DNA of 64,000 nt, from contig NZ_CP059399.1 of the NCBI RefSeq assembly GCF_013744875.1, positions 496,001 to 560,000 on the forward strand, written 5' to 3'. The DNA is from Nocardia huaxiensis. GTDB lineage: Bacteria > Actinomycetota > Actinomycetes > Mycobacteriales > Mycobacteriaceae. Positions 16,587 through 25,119 of the stretch are shown one piece after another. Below the pieces are notes generated by a model that worked only from the letters and a program-made list of their open reading frames with translations, was not told where the DNA came from and made no database searches. Within the stretch, counting starts at the first letter, position 1. Each line of letters opens with the position of its first letter. The position numbers were made by a program, and so were the translations under genes.

Positions 16587-17189
16587 GTGACGGAGAGCGG
16601 GAGCGAGGACGTGAAGCCGGTCGCGCCGAAATGGCCGGCGATACTGACCTGGCGCGCGCACAATGCGTCCCGCATGGAGTCGGCGCGAGTCGTGCTCGGC
16701 GGGAACCGGATTCGCGCCGCCGGTCGCATCGTCGCCGGCGCCTGCGAGGACCACCCCGCCTTCAGCGCCTCCTACGACCTGGTCACCGACGAGAACGGCG
16801 TCACCCGCCGCCTGTCCCTGCGCAGCACCGTCGCCGGCGGCGAACGCCACGCCTCCATCGCCCGCGACGAGGAGAACTACTGGCTCATCGACGCGGGCGG
16901 CACGCACGTCCGCTCCACCTTCGGCGGGGCGCTGGACGTCGACGTGGTGCTGAGCCCGTTCTTCAACACCCTGCCCATCCGCCGCTACGGTCTGGCGCAC
17001 GCCAACGAGGACGTGCAGGTGCCGGTGGTCTACGTGCGGCTGCCCGACCTCCTGGTGCAGGAGGCCAGCATCATCTACAGCAGCGGAGCCGACGGCATCC
17101 ACGTGCTCTCGCCGGTCTCCAGCGCCACCGTCACCGTCGACGACGACGGCTTCGTCCTCGACTATCCCGGTCTCGCGGAACGCATCTGA
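16587..17189 (+). CDS. Putative glycolipid-binding domain protein (DUF1089-like)
   Basis: About 200 residues, cytosolic, mainly beta, with LTWRAHNASRMESARVVLGG at the N-terminus, ASYDLVTDENGVTRRLSL, ENYWLIDAGG, and DVVLSPFFNTLPIRRYGL. This pattern matches the putative glycolipid-binding family (PF06475 type). Molecular function is unproven. GTG 16587 is chosen because TACGGT (16574-16579) lies 7 nt upstream; the longer frame to 16431 crosses the intergenic palindrome. Confidence 0.75.
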   Translation: MTESGSEDVKPVAPKWPAILTWRAHNASRMESARVVLGGNRIRAAGRIVAGACEDHPAFSASYDLVTDENGVTRRLSLRSTVAGGERHASIARDEENYWLIDAGGTHVRSTFGGALDVDVVLSPFFNTLPIRRYGLAHANEDVQVPVVYVRLPDLLVQEASIIYSSGADGIHVLSPVSSATVTVDDDGFVLDYPGLAERI

Positions 17190-17200
17190 CGGTCGCGGCG

Positions 17201-18151
17201 TCAGTCCAGGGACTTCACGACTCCGCCGCGTCGCCCGGCCTCGGCCAGCTGCGCCAGCCAATCATGGTCGCCGGGGCGGATTCCCGTGATGGCCCACCGC
17301 TGGTTGTCGTCGTAGTCGACCCGCGCGGCGTGCCCGGCTTCGACCAGATCGGCAATGGTCCCGTTCGCCCGCAGCGAGTCGCGTGCCTCGCCGAGCACCC
17401 GCAGCGTGTCCTCCAGCACCTCGAGCAGCGCGGCCGCGTTCGGTTCGCAGATGGCGCGCACGAGATCCGGCGCGGTCGCGGCCACCCTGGTTCCGTCCCG
17501 GAACGACCCGGCCGCCAGCCCCAGCGCGAGATTCCCGCCCGCCGCCCCTTCGACGGCCAGCGCCTCGGCCAGTACATGCGGCAGGTGCGAGATTCGCGCG
17601 ACCGCCCGATCGTGCTCGGCGTTCAGCACCGGAACCACGACTGCCCCGCAGTCCAGGGCCAGCCGCGCGACCCGCGTCCACGGCTCGGCTCGCACCCCCT
17701 CGTCCACGCTCAATGCCCAGGCCGCGCCGCTGAACAGGTCGGGTGTGGATGCGGCCCAGCCGGATTCGCTGGTCCCCGCCATCGGATGCCCGCCCACGAA
17801 ATGCTTGCCCAGCTCGTGCCGGTGCACGAGTTCGGCCACCGGCGCCTTCACGCTCACCACATCGGTGAGCTGGCAGTCCGGCGCGAAGGACCGGATATCG
17901 GACAGGATCGTCCCCAGCGCCGGCATGGGCACGCCGATCACGATCAGCGCATCCCGTTCCGCGGCCCGCCGCAGGACCTCTTCGCTATCGCTGATCACGT
18001 CGTAGCCGTCGGCGCGCGCGGCCTTCGCACCGATCTCCGACCGGTTGTATCCCCACGCCCGATACCCCGCCCCAGCTGCGGCGCGTAGCACCGAGCCGCC
18101 GATCAATCCGGTACCGAGGACACACACAGCTGGTTTCGGATGGCCCGTCAT
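17201..18151 (-). CDS. tyrA: Prephenate dehydrogenase
   Basis: A 316-residue NAD-dependent enzyme of tyrosine biosynthesis, converting prephenate to 4-hydroxyphenylpyruvate. It has the Rossmann GLGLIGGS-type loop (VLGTGLIGGSVLRAA, residues 11-25), VIGVPMPALG, the TDVVSVKAPV segment, and the catalytic GGHPMAGTSESGW near 155-167. The C-terminal helical dimer domain (LALGLAAGSFRDGTRVA) is intact. No ACT domain is obvious. ATG 18149-18151 is preferred over an in-frame extension to 18490, which overlaps the divergent gene. Confidence 0.93.
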   Translation of the reverse strand: MTGHPKPAVCVLGTGLIGGSVLRAAAGAGYRAWGYNRSEIGAKAARADGYDVISDSEEVLRRAAERDALIVIGVPMPALGTILSDIRSFAPDCQLTDVVSVKAPVAELVHRHELGKHFVGGHPMAGTSESGWAASTPDLFSGAAWALSVDEGVRAEPWTRVARLALDCGAVVVPVLNAEHDRAVARISHLPHVLAEALAVEGAAGGNLALGLAAGSFRDGTRVAATAPDLVRAICEPNAAALLEVLEDTLRVLGEARDSLRANGTIADLVEAGHAARVDYDDNQRWAITGIRPGDHDWLAQLAEAGRRGGVVKSLD

Positions 18152-18209
18152 TCGACCAGATTCGCATACGAGTTCAACATTTCCCCCGAAGCGGACTACC
18201 GTTGCGCCC

Positions 18210-18749
18210 ATGGCAGCACAACGCTCGAGCACGAACAGGGCGGCGTCGGACGAATACGACGACGTGGAAGGGTTCGCCGTGGCGGTTGTCCGCGAAGAAG
18301 CCAACTGGAAAGTGACGCCGCTGACGTCGGCGGCACTGCACAGTCTGTCCGCGGCAGAGAACGAGTTGCGCGCTCTGCGAAGTTCCGGCGCGACCTTCGG
18401 TCTGCTCGACGTCGACGACGAATTCTTCATCATCCTGCGCCCCGGCCCCACCGGCAGCCGCATCCTGCTGTCGGACGCCACCGCCGCCATCGACTACGAC
18501 ATCGCCGCGGACGTCCTCGAGGAACTGAACATCGAGATCCCCGACATCGACCCGGACGAACTCGACGAGGTCGACCCGTGGGAGGAGGGCGATCTCGGCG
18601 TCCTCGCCGACCTCGGCCTCCCCGAACCGGTCCTGGCCGTCATCCTCGCCGAAACCGACCTCTACCCCGACGAACAGCTCGGCATGATCGCCCAGCGCCT
18701 CGGCTTCGCCAACGAATTCTCCGCCACCCTGGACAAACTCCCCCGCTGA
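18210..18749 (+). CDS. tRNA adenosine deaminase-associated protein
   Basis: A 179-residue acidic protein regularly encoded next to tadA in actinobacteria (TIGR03941-type). It shows FAVAVVREEANWKVTPL, ENELRALRSSGATFGLLDVD, and an acidic stretch IPDIDPDELDEVDPWEEGDL near 110-130. Function is not established; the linkage suggests a role with TadA or tRNA editing. It is 92 nt upstream of tadA on the same strand. TACCGT (18197-18202) lies 7 nt before the ATG, so the pair may be read from a leaderless mRNA. Confidence 0.85.
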   Translation: MAAQRSSTNRAASDEYDDVEGFAVAVVREEANWKVTPLTSAALHSLSAAENELRALRSSGATFGLLDVDDEFFIILRPGPTGSRILLSDATAAIDYDIAADVLEELNIEIPDIDPDELDEVDPWEEGDLGVLADLGLPEPVLAVILAETDLYPDEQLGMIAQRLGFANEFSATLDKLPR

Positions 18750-18841
18750 GTGACCATCCACGGCCGCACCACCGCCCGCATCACCCACCCGGTGTTGCGG
18801 GCGGCGTCCGTTCCCCCGCCCCCGCCCGAAAGCGCCTCCCC

Positions 18842-19318
18842 ATGAGCCTCGGCGAATCCGCCCTGCACGCCGACGAGGAGATGATCCGCGCGGCCATCGC
18901 AGCCGCATCCCTCGCCGACCCCCGCGATGTCCCCGTAGGCGCAGTGGTTTTCGACCGCGAAGGCCGCGAACTGGCCCGAGCCGCCAACGCCCGCGAAGCC
19001 CTCGGCGACCCCACGGCTCACGCCGAAGTCCTGGCCCTCCGCCAAGCCGCCCACGTCCACGGCGACGGCTGGCGCCTGGAAGGCGCAACCCTGGCGGTAA
19101 CCCTCGAGCCGTGCACCATGTGCGCCGGCGCCATAGTCCTGTCCCGAGTAGACAAAATCATCTTCGGCGCCTGGGAGCCGAAAACCGGTGCGGTCGGTTC
19201 CCTCTGGGACGTGGTCCGTGACCGACGTCTCAACCACCGCCCCCAAGTCCGAGCCGGCGTCCTCGAATCCGAATGTGCCGCACTCCTGGACGTTTTCTTC
19301 AAATCCCAACGCTCCTGA
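18842..19318 (+). CDS. tadA: tRNA-specific adenosine-34 deaminase
   Basis: A 158-residue cytidine-deaminase-fold zinc enzyme that deaminates wobble A34 of tRNA-Arg(ACG) to inosine. The zinc/catalytic set is complete: HAE at residues 60-62 and PCTMC with Cys91 and Cys94. PVGAVV near 31 and GAVGSLWDV are as in TadA. It follows the TadA-associated protein, and its substrate tRNA-Arg(ACG) is encoded at 12752. Confidence 0.95.
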   Translation: MSLGESALHADEEMIRAAIAAASLADPRDVPVGAVVFDREGRELARAANAREALGDPTAHAEVLALRQAAHVHGDGWRLEGATLAVTLEPCTMCAGAIVLSRVDKIIFGAWEPKTGAVGSLWDVVRDRRLNHRPQVRAGVLESECAALLDVFFKSQRS

Positions 19319-19372
19319 GCCCCTCTCCAGGCGATTTCGGTTTCCTCGGTCCCGTCCGGTAAAGTCACCACC

Positions 19373-19460
19373 GGTGGCGTGTCCGAGCGGCCTAAGGAGC
19401 ACGCCTCGAAAGCGTGTGAGGGGTAACCCCCCTCCGAGGGTTCAAATCCCTCCGCCACCG
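19373..19460 (+). tRNA. tRNA-Ser (anticodon CGA)
   Basis: Acceptor GGTGGCG/CGCCACC; anticodon stem CACGC/GCGTG with loop CTCGAAA giving CGA; long variable arm and GGTTCAAATCC T-loop. CCA is not encoded. Confidence 0.96.
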
Positions 19461-19464
19461 CTGC

Positions 19465-19503
19465 AAAGCCCCTCATCTGTTCCCACAGATGAGGGGCTTT
19501 TTT
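19465..19503 (+). terminator. Strong terminator after tRNA-Ser(CGA)
   Basis: AAAGCCCCTCATCTGT and ACAGATGAGGGGCTTT form a perfect 16-bp stem around TCCC, followed by further T residues. It may also serve the convergent small gene ending at 19516. Confidence 0.95.
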
Positions 19504-19515
19504 CTGTGCCCGATC

Positions 19516-19755
19516 TCAGCGGTGCAGCCTCGGATCGAACTTCTCCGGGAACCGGAACAGGATCGGAATCCCCGGCCCGATGGTGATCGCGGCGCTGCTT
19601 TCCGAGTCGGACAGATAGGCGACCTTCGTTTCCCGGAGCCGAAGTGCCTCCCGCACCGCCCGCATCACGTCCAATGCCCCCTGGACGGTGGTGTTTATGA
19701 CCCGAGCGTCGTAGACGATCTGCGCACCCACTGACCCGTCAGAGTTTGCTGTCAT
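19516..19755 (-). CDS. Hypothetical protein, 79 aa
   Basis: A small protein with an acidic N-terminus, a helix-like centre (ALDVMRAVREALRLRE) and a C-terminal segment ITIGPGIPILFRFPEKF. No family recognised. Its ATG is at 19753-19755 and the region upstream is A+T-richer than the window average. It starts the accessory patch that follows tRNA-Ser(CGA). Confidence 0.5.
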   Translation of the reverse strand: MTANSDGSVGAQIVYDARVINTTVQGALDVMRAVREALRLRETKVAYLSDSESSAAITIGPGIPILFRFPEKFDPRLHR

Positions 19756-19822
19756 ACAAAGATTGTGCGCTATCAGACAATTTGCGGGTTGTTGAATTTC
19801 GGTGTTCCGAGGCGAGCGTGGA

Positions 19823-20593
19823 TCACGCCGGCAGCCCGTCGAGGAATTGCCGCAGCAGCGGATCGGTCAGTTCCGGTGCCGTGAGCGTCGGTGTGTGGAA
19901 AGCCCTTGGCGCGTCGGTGGTTTCAACCCGCGCGGGCCCACCGAAGCGCGTCGCGAGCGCCTCCTGGTGCGCGCGGTCGTACACGGGATCGTGAATCCCG
20001 TGCATGACCAGCACCGGCGCGGTGATATCCGCGAGTTGGTCCTCGATGCCCTTGCGGTCTATCAGTGCCCGCCCGGCGAGTCCGGGGTGACGTCGGCCAG
20101 AGGTTCCGGCGGTCAGCCATTATCGAGCCAGTACCGGCGGGGTTCCGGATCAGGGCGGATCGTCGAGGAGGCAATCGGCACCGCGACATGTTCGAGAGGG
20201 TTGTCACCCTGAATCCAGCCGTCCATGATGACCGCTTCGTAGCCGATCCGATCATAGGAGTCGTAGGGGTCGGCGCGGGAGCCGACGATCACGAGTCCCC
20301 GCACTCGAGAGGGTTGCTGCAGTGCCATGCGCATCGCCGTCCACCCGCCGGAGAAGTGCCCGGCGATCGCGATTCGATCCAGCCCGAGATGGTCGATGAC
20401 GGCCCACGCATCGTCGGCGAGCCTCCAGTAGTCGAACGGCGTCCCCGGATCTCCGTGTGCCCGTGCCCACGCGAGTCGAGGCGATGACCCGATGCTCCGG
20501 CGCCAGCGACTCGTGCTGCAACCCCCACATCTCCGAGTCCATGGTCGCGCCTCGCGCATCTCCGAGGTATGAGTCGAACCATAACGGGAACAT
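19823..20593 (-). pseudogene. Frameshifted alpha/beta-hydrolase
   Basis: Parts of one alpha/beta-hydrolase are spread over several reading frames. In minus-strand order: MFPLWFDSYLGDARGATMD (from 20593), then DSRGHGHTEI in a second frame, then PFDYWRLADDAWAVIDHLGL with the nucleophile elbow IAGHFSGGW in a third, then ITAPVLVMHGIHDPVYDRA and DPLLRQFLDGLPA to a stop at 19823. At least three frame changes are required, so a single sequencing slip is an unlikely explanation. The intact ancestor would be about 255 residues. Confidence 0.8.
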
Positions 20594-20714
20594 GTTCTAG
20601 TTTATTGGGACGCTGCTGAATAGGGCTGGCCCCCAACCTATTCGAACTCGATCTGCTCAATGTACGATCCGATTGGATTCGATGTGTAAGTACCGCAACG
20701 CATTTGGGGGATTT

Positions 20715-21317
20715 GTGGCTAAGTCTACGCGAGAACAAGCGGCTGGACCGGAGCTCGGCTTTCAACGCCTCGATCGGTACACCGCCGCATTCGACTGGGT
20801 CGTGGAATCCGTCGAAACCGGTCACTACCTCGAAGCGGTCGCGGTCTTGGATTCCTTGCTCGGCGATCGTTTGACCAGCCGCTACAGCTACGTCCGACGT
20901 GAGGACTCCTCCGAACTGCCTGCGGTGGGGCAGCTGTGCGATCGACTTCTCAATGGGTACAAGACGAAGGAAAACCCTCACCTCGAGAATGACCCGCGGT
21001 TCCGAGCGATCATCGAAGAAATTCAGAAGTGGTCTGCGACCCGCAACCAGGCGATGCATCAGACCGCGAAGATCCTCGCCAACAGTTCCGCGCATGTCAG
21101 GTTCATCGAGATCCTCGAGGAGCATCGTCAGACCGCATTGGATGGGGTCTCGTTGCTACGTCGGCTCGATGAGCTGGATACCCAGGTCCGGTTCGAAGCC
21201 GGAAAGCGGCCGGGCACATGGCCGGACGCATTCTTTCCGGAGAGGAGTTCCACCCGGCGATCTGATATCGCATGGCTGAACCGGATGCCTGCGGCGAGCA
21301 CCACTTCGCAGGTCTGA
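20715..21317 (+). CDS. Hypothetical all-helical protein, possible HEPN domain
   Basis: About 200 residues, predicted mostly helical. YLEAVAVLDSLLGDRL resembles the first long helix of HEPN domains, and SATRNQAMHQTA contains R-x4-H (RNQAMH), the HEPN ribonuclease-type motif, in a helix following AIIEEIQKW. The HEPN idea is mine; it is not a firm family match. GTG 20715 is chosen because GGGGGA precedes it; ATG 20682 and 20673 are in-frame alternatives. Its neighbours are the decayed hydrolase and another unknown gene. No antitoxin-like partner (NTase, Xre) is adjacent. Confidence 0.55.
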   Translation: MAKSTREQAAGPELGFQRLDRYTAAFDWVVESVETGHYLEAVAVLDSLLGDRLTSRYSYVRREDSSELPAVGQLCDRLLNGYKTKENPHLENDPRFRAIIEEIQKWSATRNQAMHQTAKILANSSAHVRFIEILEEHRQTALDGVSLLRRLDELDTQVRFEAGKRPGTWPDAFFPERSSTRRSDIAWLNRMPAASTTSQV

Positions 21318-21360
21318 CGGCCCGGCTGACGACTCGCTGTGCTAGAAGAGGAATCAGATT

Positions 21361-21918
21361 GTGAATCCTGTTGTACAGCAGCTACTTACCCTTGCTGCTG
21401 TGATCCTGGGTGCCGGGTCGACGTTTGTTGCGACCATGATGACCGAGCGCGCGAAATGGCGGCGCAGCCACGACACCCGTTGGGACGAAAAGCGTTTGGC
21501 TGCATACAGCGAGTACGCGAACGCGTTGAAGCAGTGCATGGATCTATCGTTTCGTCTGGCAGCTGCGCGCGGATACCCTGCCGTCGCCCTCCCGATCGAC
21601 ATCGACGCGGGGTTGCGAGCTCTGGCTGAAGCCGAAACCGAGAAGACCGTCAAATGGGAGGCTCTTCTTCTGCTCGGCTCCCCGCAGGCCGTCGCATCCG
21701 CTCGCGAGTGGAACCGGGCCGCTTGGGAGCTCGGCTGGGCAGCCAAAGGCCACACCATGGAGCATTCGGAATACACGCGTCTGTATGCGGAGACGGGTCG
21801 GCGTCGAAATGCCTTTTATGAGGCTGCCCGTGCGGACCTGGGTGTCACGAGCGGCGAGCTGCCGCCCGGTGATCGGCCCTGGCAGCTACCGGGAACGAGT
21901 GCATCTCCCGCTGAATAA
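21361..21918 (+). CDS. Hypothetical membrane-anchored protein, 185 aa
   Basis: One N-terminal hydrophobic segment (LLTLAAVILGAGSTFVATMM, residues 8-27) is followed by a cytoplasmic-type helical region beginning RWDEKRLAAYSEYANALK. Similar anchored helical proteins are common hypotheticals in actinomycetes. The GTG start follows AGAGGA. It is 43 nt after the HEPN-like gene on the same strand, so the two may be cotranscribed. Function unknown. Confidence 0.6.
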   Translation: MNPVVQQLLTLAAVILGAGSTFVATMMTERAKWRRSHDTRWDEKRLAAYSEYANALKQCMDLSFRLAAARGYPAVALPIDIDAGLRALAEAETEKTVKWEALLLLGSPQAVASAREWNRAAWELGWAAKGHTMEHSEYTRLYAETGRRRNAFYEAARADLGVTSGELPPGDRPWQLPGTSASPAE

Positions 21919-21953
21919 GCTCGGCCCCCACACGAATCGAGTGGGGGCCGAGC
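21919..21953. terminator. Bidirectional terminator
   Basis: GCTCGGCCCCCAC and GTGGGGGCCGAGC form a perfect 13-bp stem around a 9-nt loop between convergent genes. Confidence 0.85.
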
Positions 21954-21984
21954 CTATTCGGTTGTCCTGCCTGGGTTTCGGGGG

Positions 21985-24288
21985 TCAGCCCACCGAGACC
22001 GGTTCCTTGGTGAGTTCGACTGCGGGCTTTTGCTGGAGCTCGCGGAGTTTCGCGCCTTCCACGTCGATGTCGGGGAGGATGCGGTCGAGCCACTTCGGCA
22101 TCCACCAGGCCCACTTGCCCATGAGGACGAGGAGGGAGGGGATGAGGACCATGCGGACGATGAAGGCGTCGAAGAGGACGCCTGCTGCCAGGGCGAAGCC
22201 GAAGGACTTGGCGGTGGCGTCGGATTCCAGGATGAAGGAGCCGAAGACGGAGATCATGATGATCGCGGCGGAGGTCACGACGCGGGCGCCGTGGTGGTAG
22301 CCGGTGATCATGGCTTCCTTGGGGGACTTGCCGTGCACGAATTCTTCGCGCATGCGGGTCACCAGGAAGACCTGGTAGTCCATGGCGAGGCCGAAGACCA
22401 AGCCGATCAACATGATCGGGAGGAAGCTGACCAGCGGGTGCGGGTCGGCGATCAGGCCGAGGGCGCCTTCCTGGAAGATCAGGACCGTCGCGCCGAAGGT
22501 GGCCGCCATGGAGAGCAGGAAGCCGAGGGCGGCGGTCAGCGGGACCAGGATCGAGCGGAAGACCAGGATCAGCAGCAGGAAGGCCGCGCCGGCGACGAGC
22601 GCCAGGTAGGGCACGATCTTGCTGAGCAGGACGTGGTCGACATCGGCGTAGATGGCGGTGGTGCCGGTGATGCCGTACGCCATGCCGGGGTAATCGGAGG
22701 CCAGGCCGCTTTCGGCGTCGCGGGCCTCGCTCACCAGATCCTTGGTGTCCTGGTTGTTGGGGCCGAACTTCGGGACCGCGTTGAGCATGGCGCCCTTGCC
22801 GTCCTTGCTGAACTGCGGCGCGGTCACGTAATCCATGCCCGAGTAGCCCTCGAGCTTCTTGCGCAGGGCGTTGGCCGCGTTCTCGCGGTCGGCCGGTGCG
22901 ACGTCGGCGAGATCGGCGACCACCATGAGCACGCCGTTGCTGCCCTCACCGAAGCCTTCGGTGCGGATGTCGTACGCCTTGCGCACGGTGGAGTGCGTGG
23001 GCAGGCTGTCGTCGCCCGGCAGGCCCAGTTGCAGGCCGGCGGCGGGTGCGGCGAGCAGGCCGAGCACGACCACGCTGATGCCCAGCGTGAGCGCCGGAGC
23101 CTTGCCGATCAGCCGCGCGAAGCGGGTGCCGTTGGACACCGAGGTGTCGTCGGACGGGTCGTGCTTGGCGACCAGCGGCAGCTTCGGCTTGAACAGGAAG
23201 CGGCCGAACGCGCCCATCAGCGCCGGCATCAGCGTGATGGCGGTGAGCACCGCGAACGCGGCCGCGATGGCGCCGCCGAGACCCATGAACGTCATGAACT
23301 CGACGCCGACCACGCTGAGCGCACCCAGCGCGATGATCACGGTCAGGCCGGCGAACACGACCGCCGAACCCGCGGTGCCGAGCGCCACGCCGGCGGCTTC
23401 CTCGGGTGAATCCTGAACGGCCAGTTCGGATTTGTAGCGGGACACGATGAACAGCGCGTAGTCGATGGACAGCGCGATGCCGATCATCGAGGCGAGGAAG
23501 GTGGTGAAGCTCGGAACCTCGATGAACGAGGTGCCGACGAAGATCAGCGAGCTGGCCGCGCCGAGCCCGATGATGGCGGTGAAGATCGGCACGAAGGAGG
23601 CCACGATCGCGCCGAAGGCGACCATCATGACCACGAGCGCCACGGCCATGCCGATCATCTCGGACTTGCCGCTGGGCTGCTCCTGCTTCTGCGCGATGGA
23701 GCCGCTCATCTCGACGGTCAGCCCGGCGTCCCGCGCGACCTGGGCCGCGTTGTAGGCGGCGTCGCGGTTCTCGTCGGTGACATCGTTGAACGAGGGAATC
23801 GTGAACGGCACATTGAGCACCGCGACGGTATCGGGCGAGGTCTTGCCCAGCACGTTCAGCGGAGCCGAGGTGCACTTGGAGACATCGCGATCCGTCCCGA
23901 GGCAGCCCATCTCCTCGGTCGCGGTGACCGGGTTCTGCAGCGGCTTGTCGTGATTGACGATGTCGAGCGCGCCGACCTTGTCGATGAGCGCGTTGATGGC
24001 GTCGACGTTGGCCTTGTCGGTGAGCTTCTGGCCAGCGGGCGCCTGAATGACGTAGGTGCCGGTCACGGCCTCGAATTTGAAGGCTTCCGAGGCGCCGGGG
24101 AAGTGCTTGTCGAGGATGTCGTTGGCGCGGGCCGAGGGCAGCTCGGGCATGCTGAAGTCATTGCTCATCGGCTCCTTCAGCGCGGTTCCCAGGCCGCCCA
24201 GCACCAGGAACAGCAGGAGCCAGACGGGCAGGACTATCCATTTGCGGCGGAACGCGAATTTGCCCCACCGGTAGAGGTATACGGACAC
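21985..24288 (-). CDS. MMPL-family RND transporter
   Basis: A 767-residue RND-type membrane protein with about 12 transmembrane segments and two large periplasmic loops. The MmpL signatures are present: ALSIDYALFIVSRYKSEL near residue 280 and the second-half copy GLAMDYQVFLVTRMREEF near 650, containing the proton-relay Asp-Tyr pairs. Size suits the shorter TtfA/MmpL11-like or drug/lipid efflux MMPLs rather than the largest lipid exporters; substrate unknown. The start is GTG 24286-24288. It is divergent from a TetR regulator with a palindromic site between them, so repression by that regulator is likely. Confidence 0.92.
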   Translation of the reverse strand: MSVYLYRWGKFAFRRKWIVLPVWLLLFLVLGGLGTALKEPMSNDFSMPELPSARANDILDKHFPGASEAFKFEAVTGTYVIQAPAGQKLTDKANVDAINALIDKVGALDIVNHDKPLQNPVTATEEMGCLGTDRDVSKCTSAPLNVLGKTSPDTVAVLNVPFTIPSFNDVTDENRDAAYNAAQVARDAGLTVEMSGSIAQKQEQPSGKSEMIGMAVALVVMMVAFGAIVASFVPIFTAIIGLGAASSLIFVGTSFIEVPSFTTFLASMIGIALSIDYALFIVSRYKSELAVQDSPEEAAGVALGTAGSAVVFAGLTVIIALGALSVVGVEFMTFMGLGGAIAAAFAVLTAITLMPALMGAFGRFLFKPKLPLVAKHDPSDDTSVSNGTRFARLIGKAPALTLGISVVVLGLLAAPAAGLQLGLPGDDSLPTHSTVRKAYDIRTEGFGEGSNGVLMVVADLADVAPADRENAANALRKKLEGYSGMDYVTAPQFSKDGKGAMLNAVPKFGPNNQDTKDLVSEARDAESGLASDYPGMAYGITGTTAIYADVDHVLLSKIVPYLALVAGAAFLLLILVFRSILVPLTAALGFLLSMAATFGATVLIFQEGALGLIADPHPLVSFLPIMLIGLVFGLAMDYQVFLVTRMREEFVHGKSPKEAMITGYHHGARVVTSAAIIMISVFGSFILESDATAKSFGFALAAGVLFDAFIVRMVLIPSLLVLMGKWAWWMPKWLDRILPDIDVEGAKLRELQQKPAVELTKEPVSVG

Positions 24289-24391
24289 GAGGGGTTCTCC
24301 TGGCGATGGATGTTCTGAAACTCAAGGGTGTGAACGCGTAGGCAGCTCTGCCGCGGGAGCCCTGCATGCTCCCCGCCTCCACGAATTTCTG

Positions 24392-24417
24392 CCTACCGTG
24401 CGGTAGGTAGACTACCG
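24392..24417. promoter_or_regulatory. Probable TetR operator between mmpL and tetR
   Basis: CCTACCG-TG-CGGTAGG (24392-24407) is a perfect palindrome. Its right arm also forms a second overlapping inverted repeat, CGGTAG-gtaga-CTACCG (24401-24417). The position between divergent regulator and transporter genes is typical of TetR autoregulation. Confidence 0.75.
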
Positions 24418-24493
24418 AGCCGGGAAGTGGAGGAACAACCTCGATTTAAGTGGTGTTGATCGCTTCCTCAGGAGGTGGTGAGAGGATGACCCA

Positions 24494-25081
24494 ATGACCG
24501 GCCGAGCAGCCCAAGGAGCAGTTGTCGCAGGTAGAAGCACCAAAGACGCGATCAGAGAGGCTGCTATCCAGCTGTTTTCGGCCAAGGGCTTCGAACAGAG
24601 CAGCCTGCGCGAGGTCGCCGATGCGGTGGGAATCACAAAAGCGTCGCTCTACTATCACTACGCCTCGAAGGTCGACCTACTGGTCGCCATCATCGAACCG
24701 ATCTTCGACGACATGCGCGCACTGGTCGACAGCCTCGACGGCCGCGAGCACACCCCGGATGCCGTCCGCGCGGTGCTGACCGCGCATCTGGAGGCGGGCC
24801 TGCACCACCGCGCCGCCGGCGTGCTGTGCATGCGCGACACCGTCGCCATCGTGAATGCCCTGGGCAACAACCGCTATCCGGACATGCTCGACATGCACCG
24901 CCGCATGTGCGAATGGCTCGCCGGCCCCGGCGCGGACGAGGAGCGCAAACTGCGCGCGGCCGCCGCCATGCAGGTGCTCAGCGTCGCCCTCACCTCACAG
25001 GAGCACATGCCCGACACGTCCCCGGAGGTGATCGAGCGTGTCCTGTTGAATGCCGCGCTCGGAGTGCTCGATCCGGAGTGA
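24494..25081 (+). CDS. TetR-family regulator
   Basis: A 195-residue regulator. The N-terminal HTH reads AAIQLFSAKGFEQSSLREVA followed by DAVGITKASLYYHYASKVDL (about residues 24-62), a textbook TetR DNA-binding domain; the C-terminal ligand domain is variable. ATG 24494 follows GGAGGTGG and GAGAGG. It is divergent from mmpL and close to a perfect palindrome. The following Rrf2 gene starts 38 nt downstream, so the two regulators may be cotranscribed. Confidence 0.93.
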   Translation: MTGRAAQGAVVAGRSTKDAIREAAIQLFSAKGFEQSSLREVADAVGITKASLYYHYASKVDLLVAIIEPIFDDMRALVDSLDGREHTPDAVRAVLTAHLEAGLHHRAAGVLCMRDTVAIVNALGNNRYPDMLDMHRRMCEWLAGPGADEERKLRAAAAMQVLSVALTSQEHMPDTSPEVIERVLLNAALGVLDPE

Positions 25082-25119
25082 TAGAAATTGTGAACCGATA
25101 GACCGGGAGAGGCGGGACA

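Noticed and set aside
16310..16729. 139-codon minus-strand ORF in the dcm spacer
   Set aside because: Overlaps the start of the glycolipid-binding-like gene, has no RBS or recognisable domain and shadow-like composition.
22030..23409. 459-codon frame opposite mmpL
   Set aside because: Glu/His/Gly-rich shadow of the MMPL gene.
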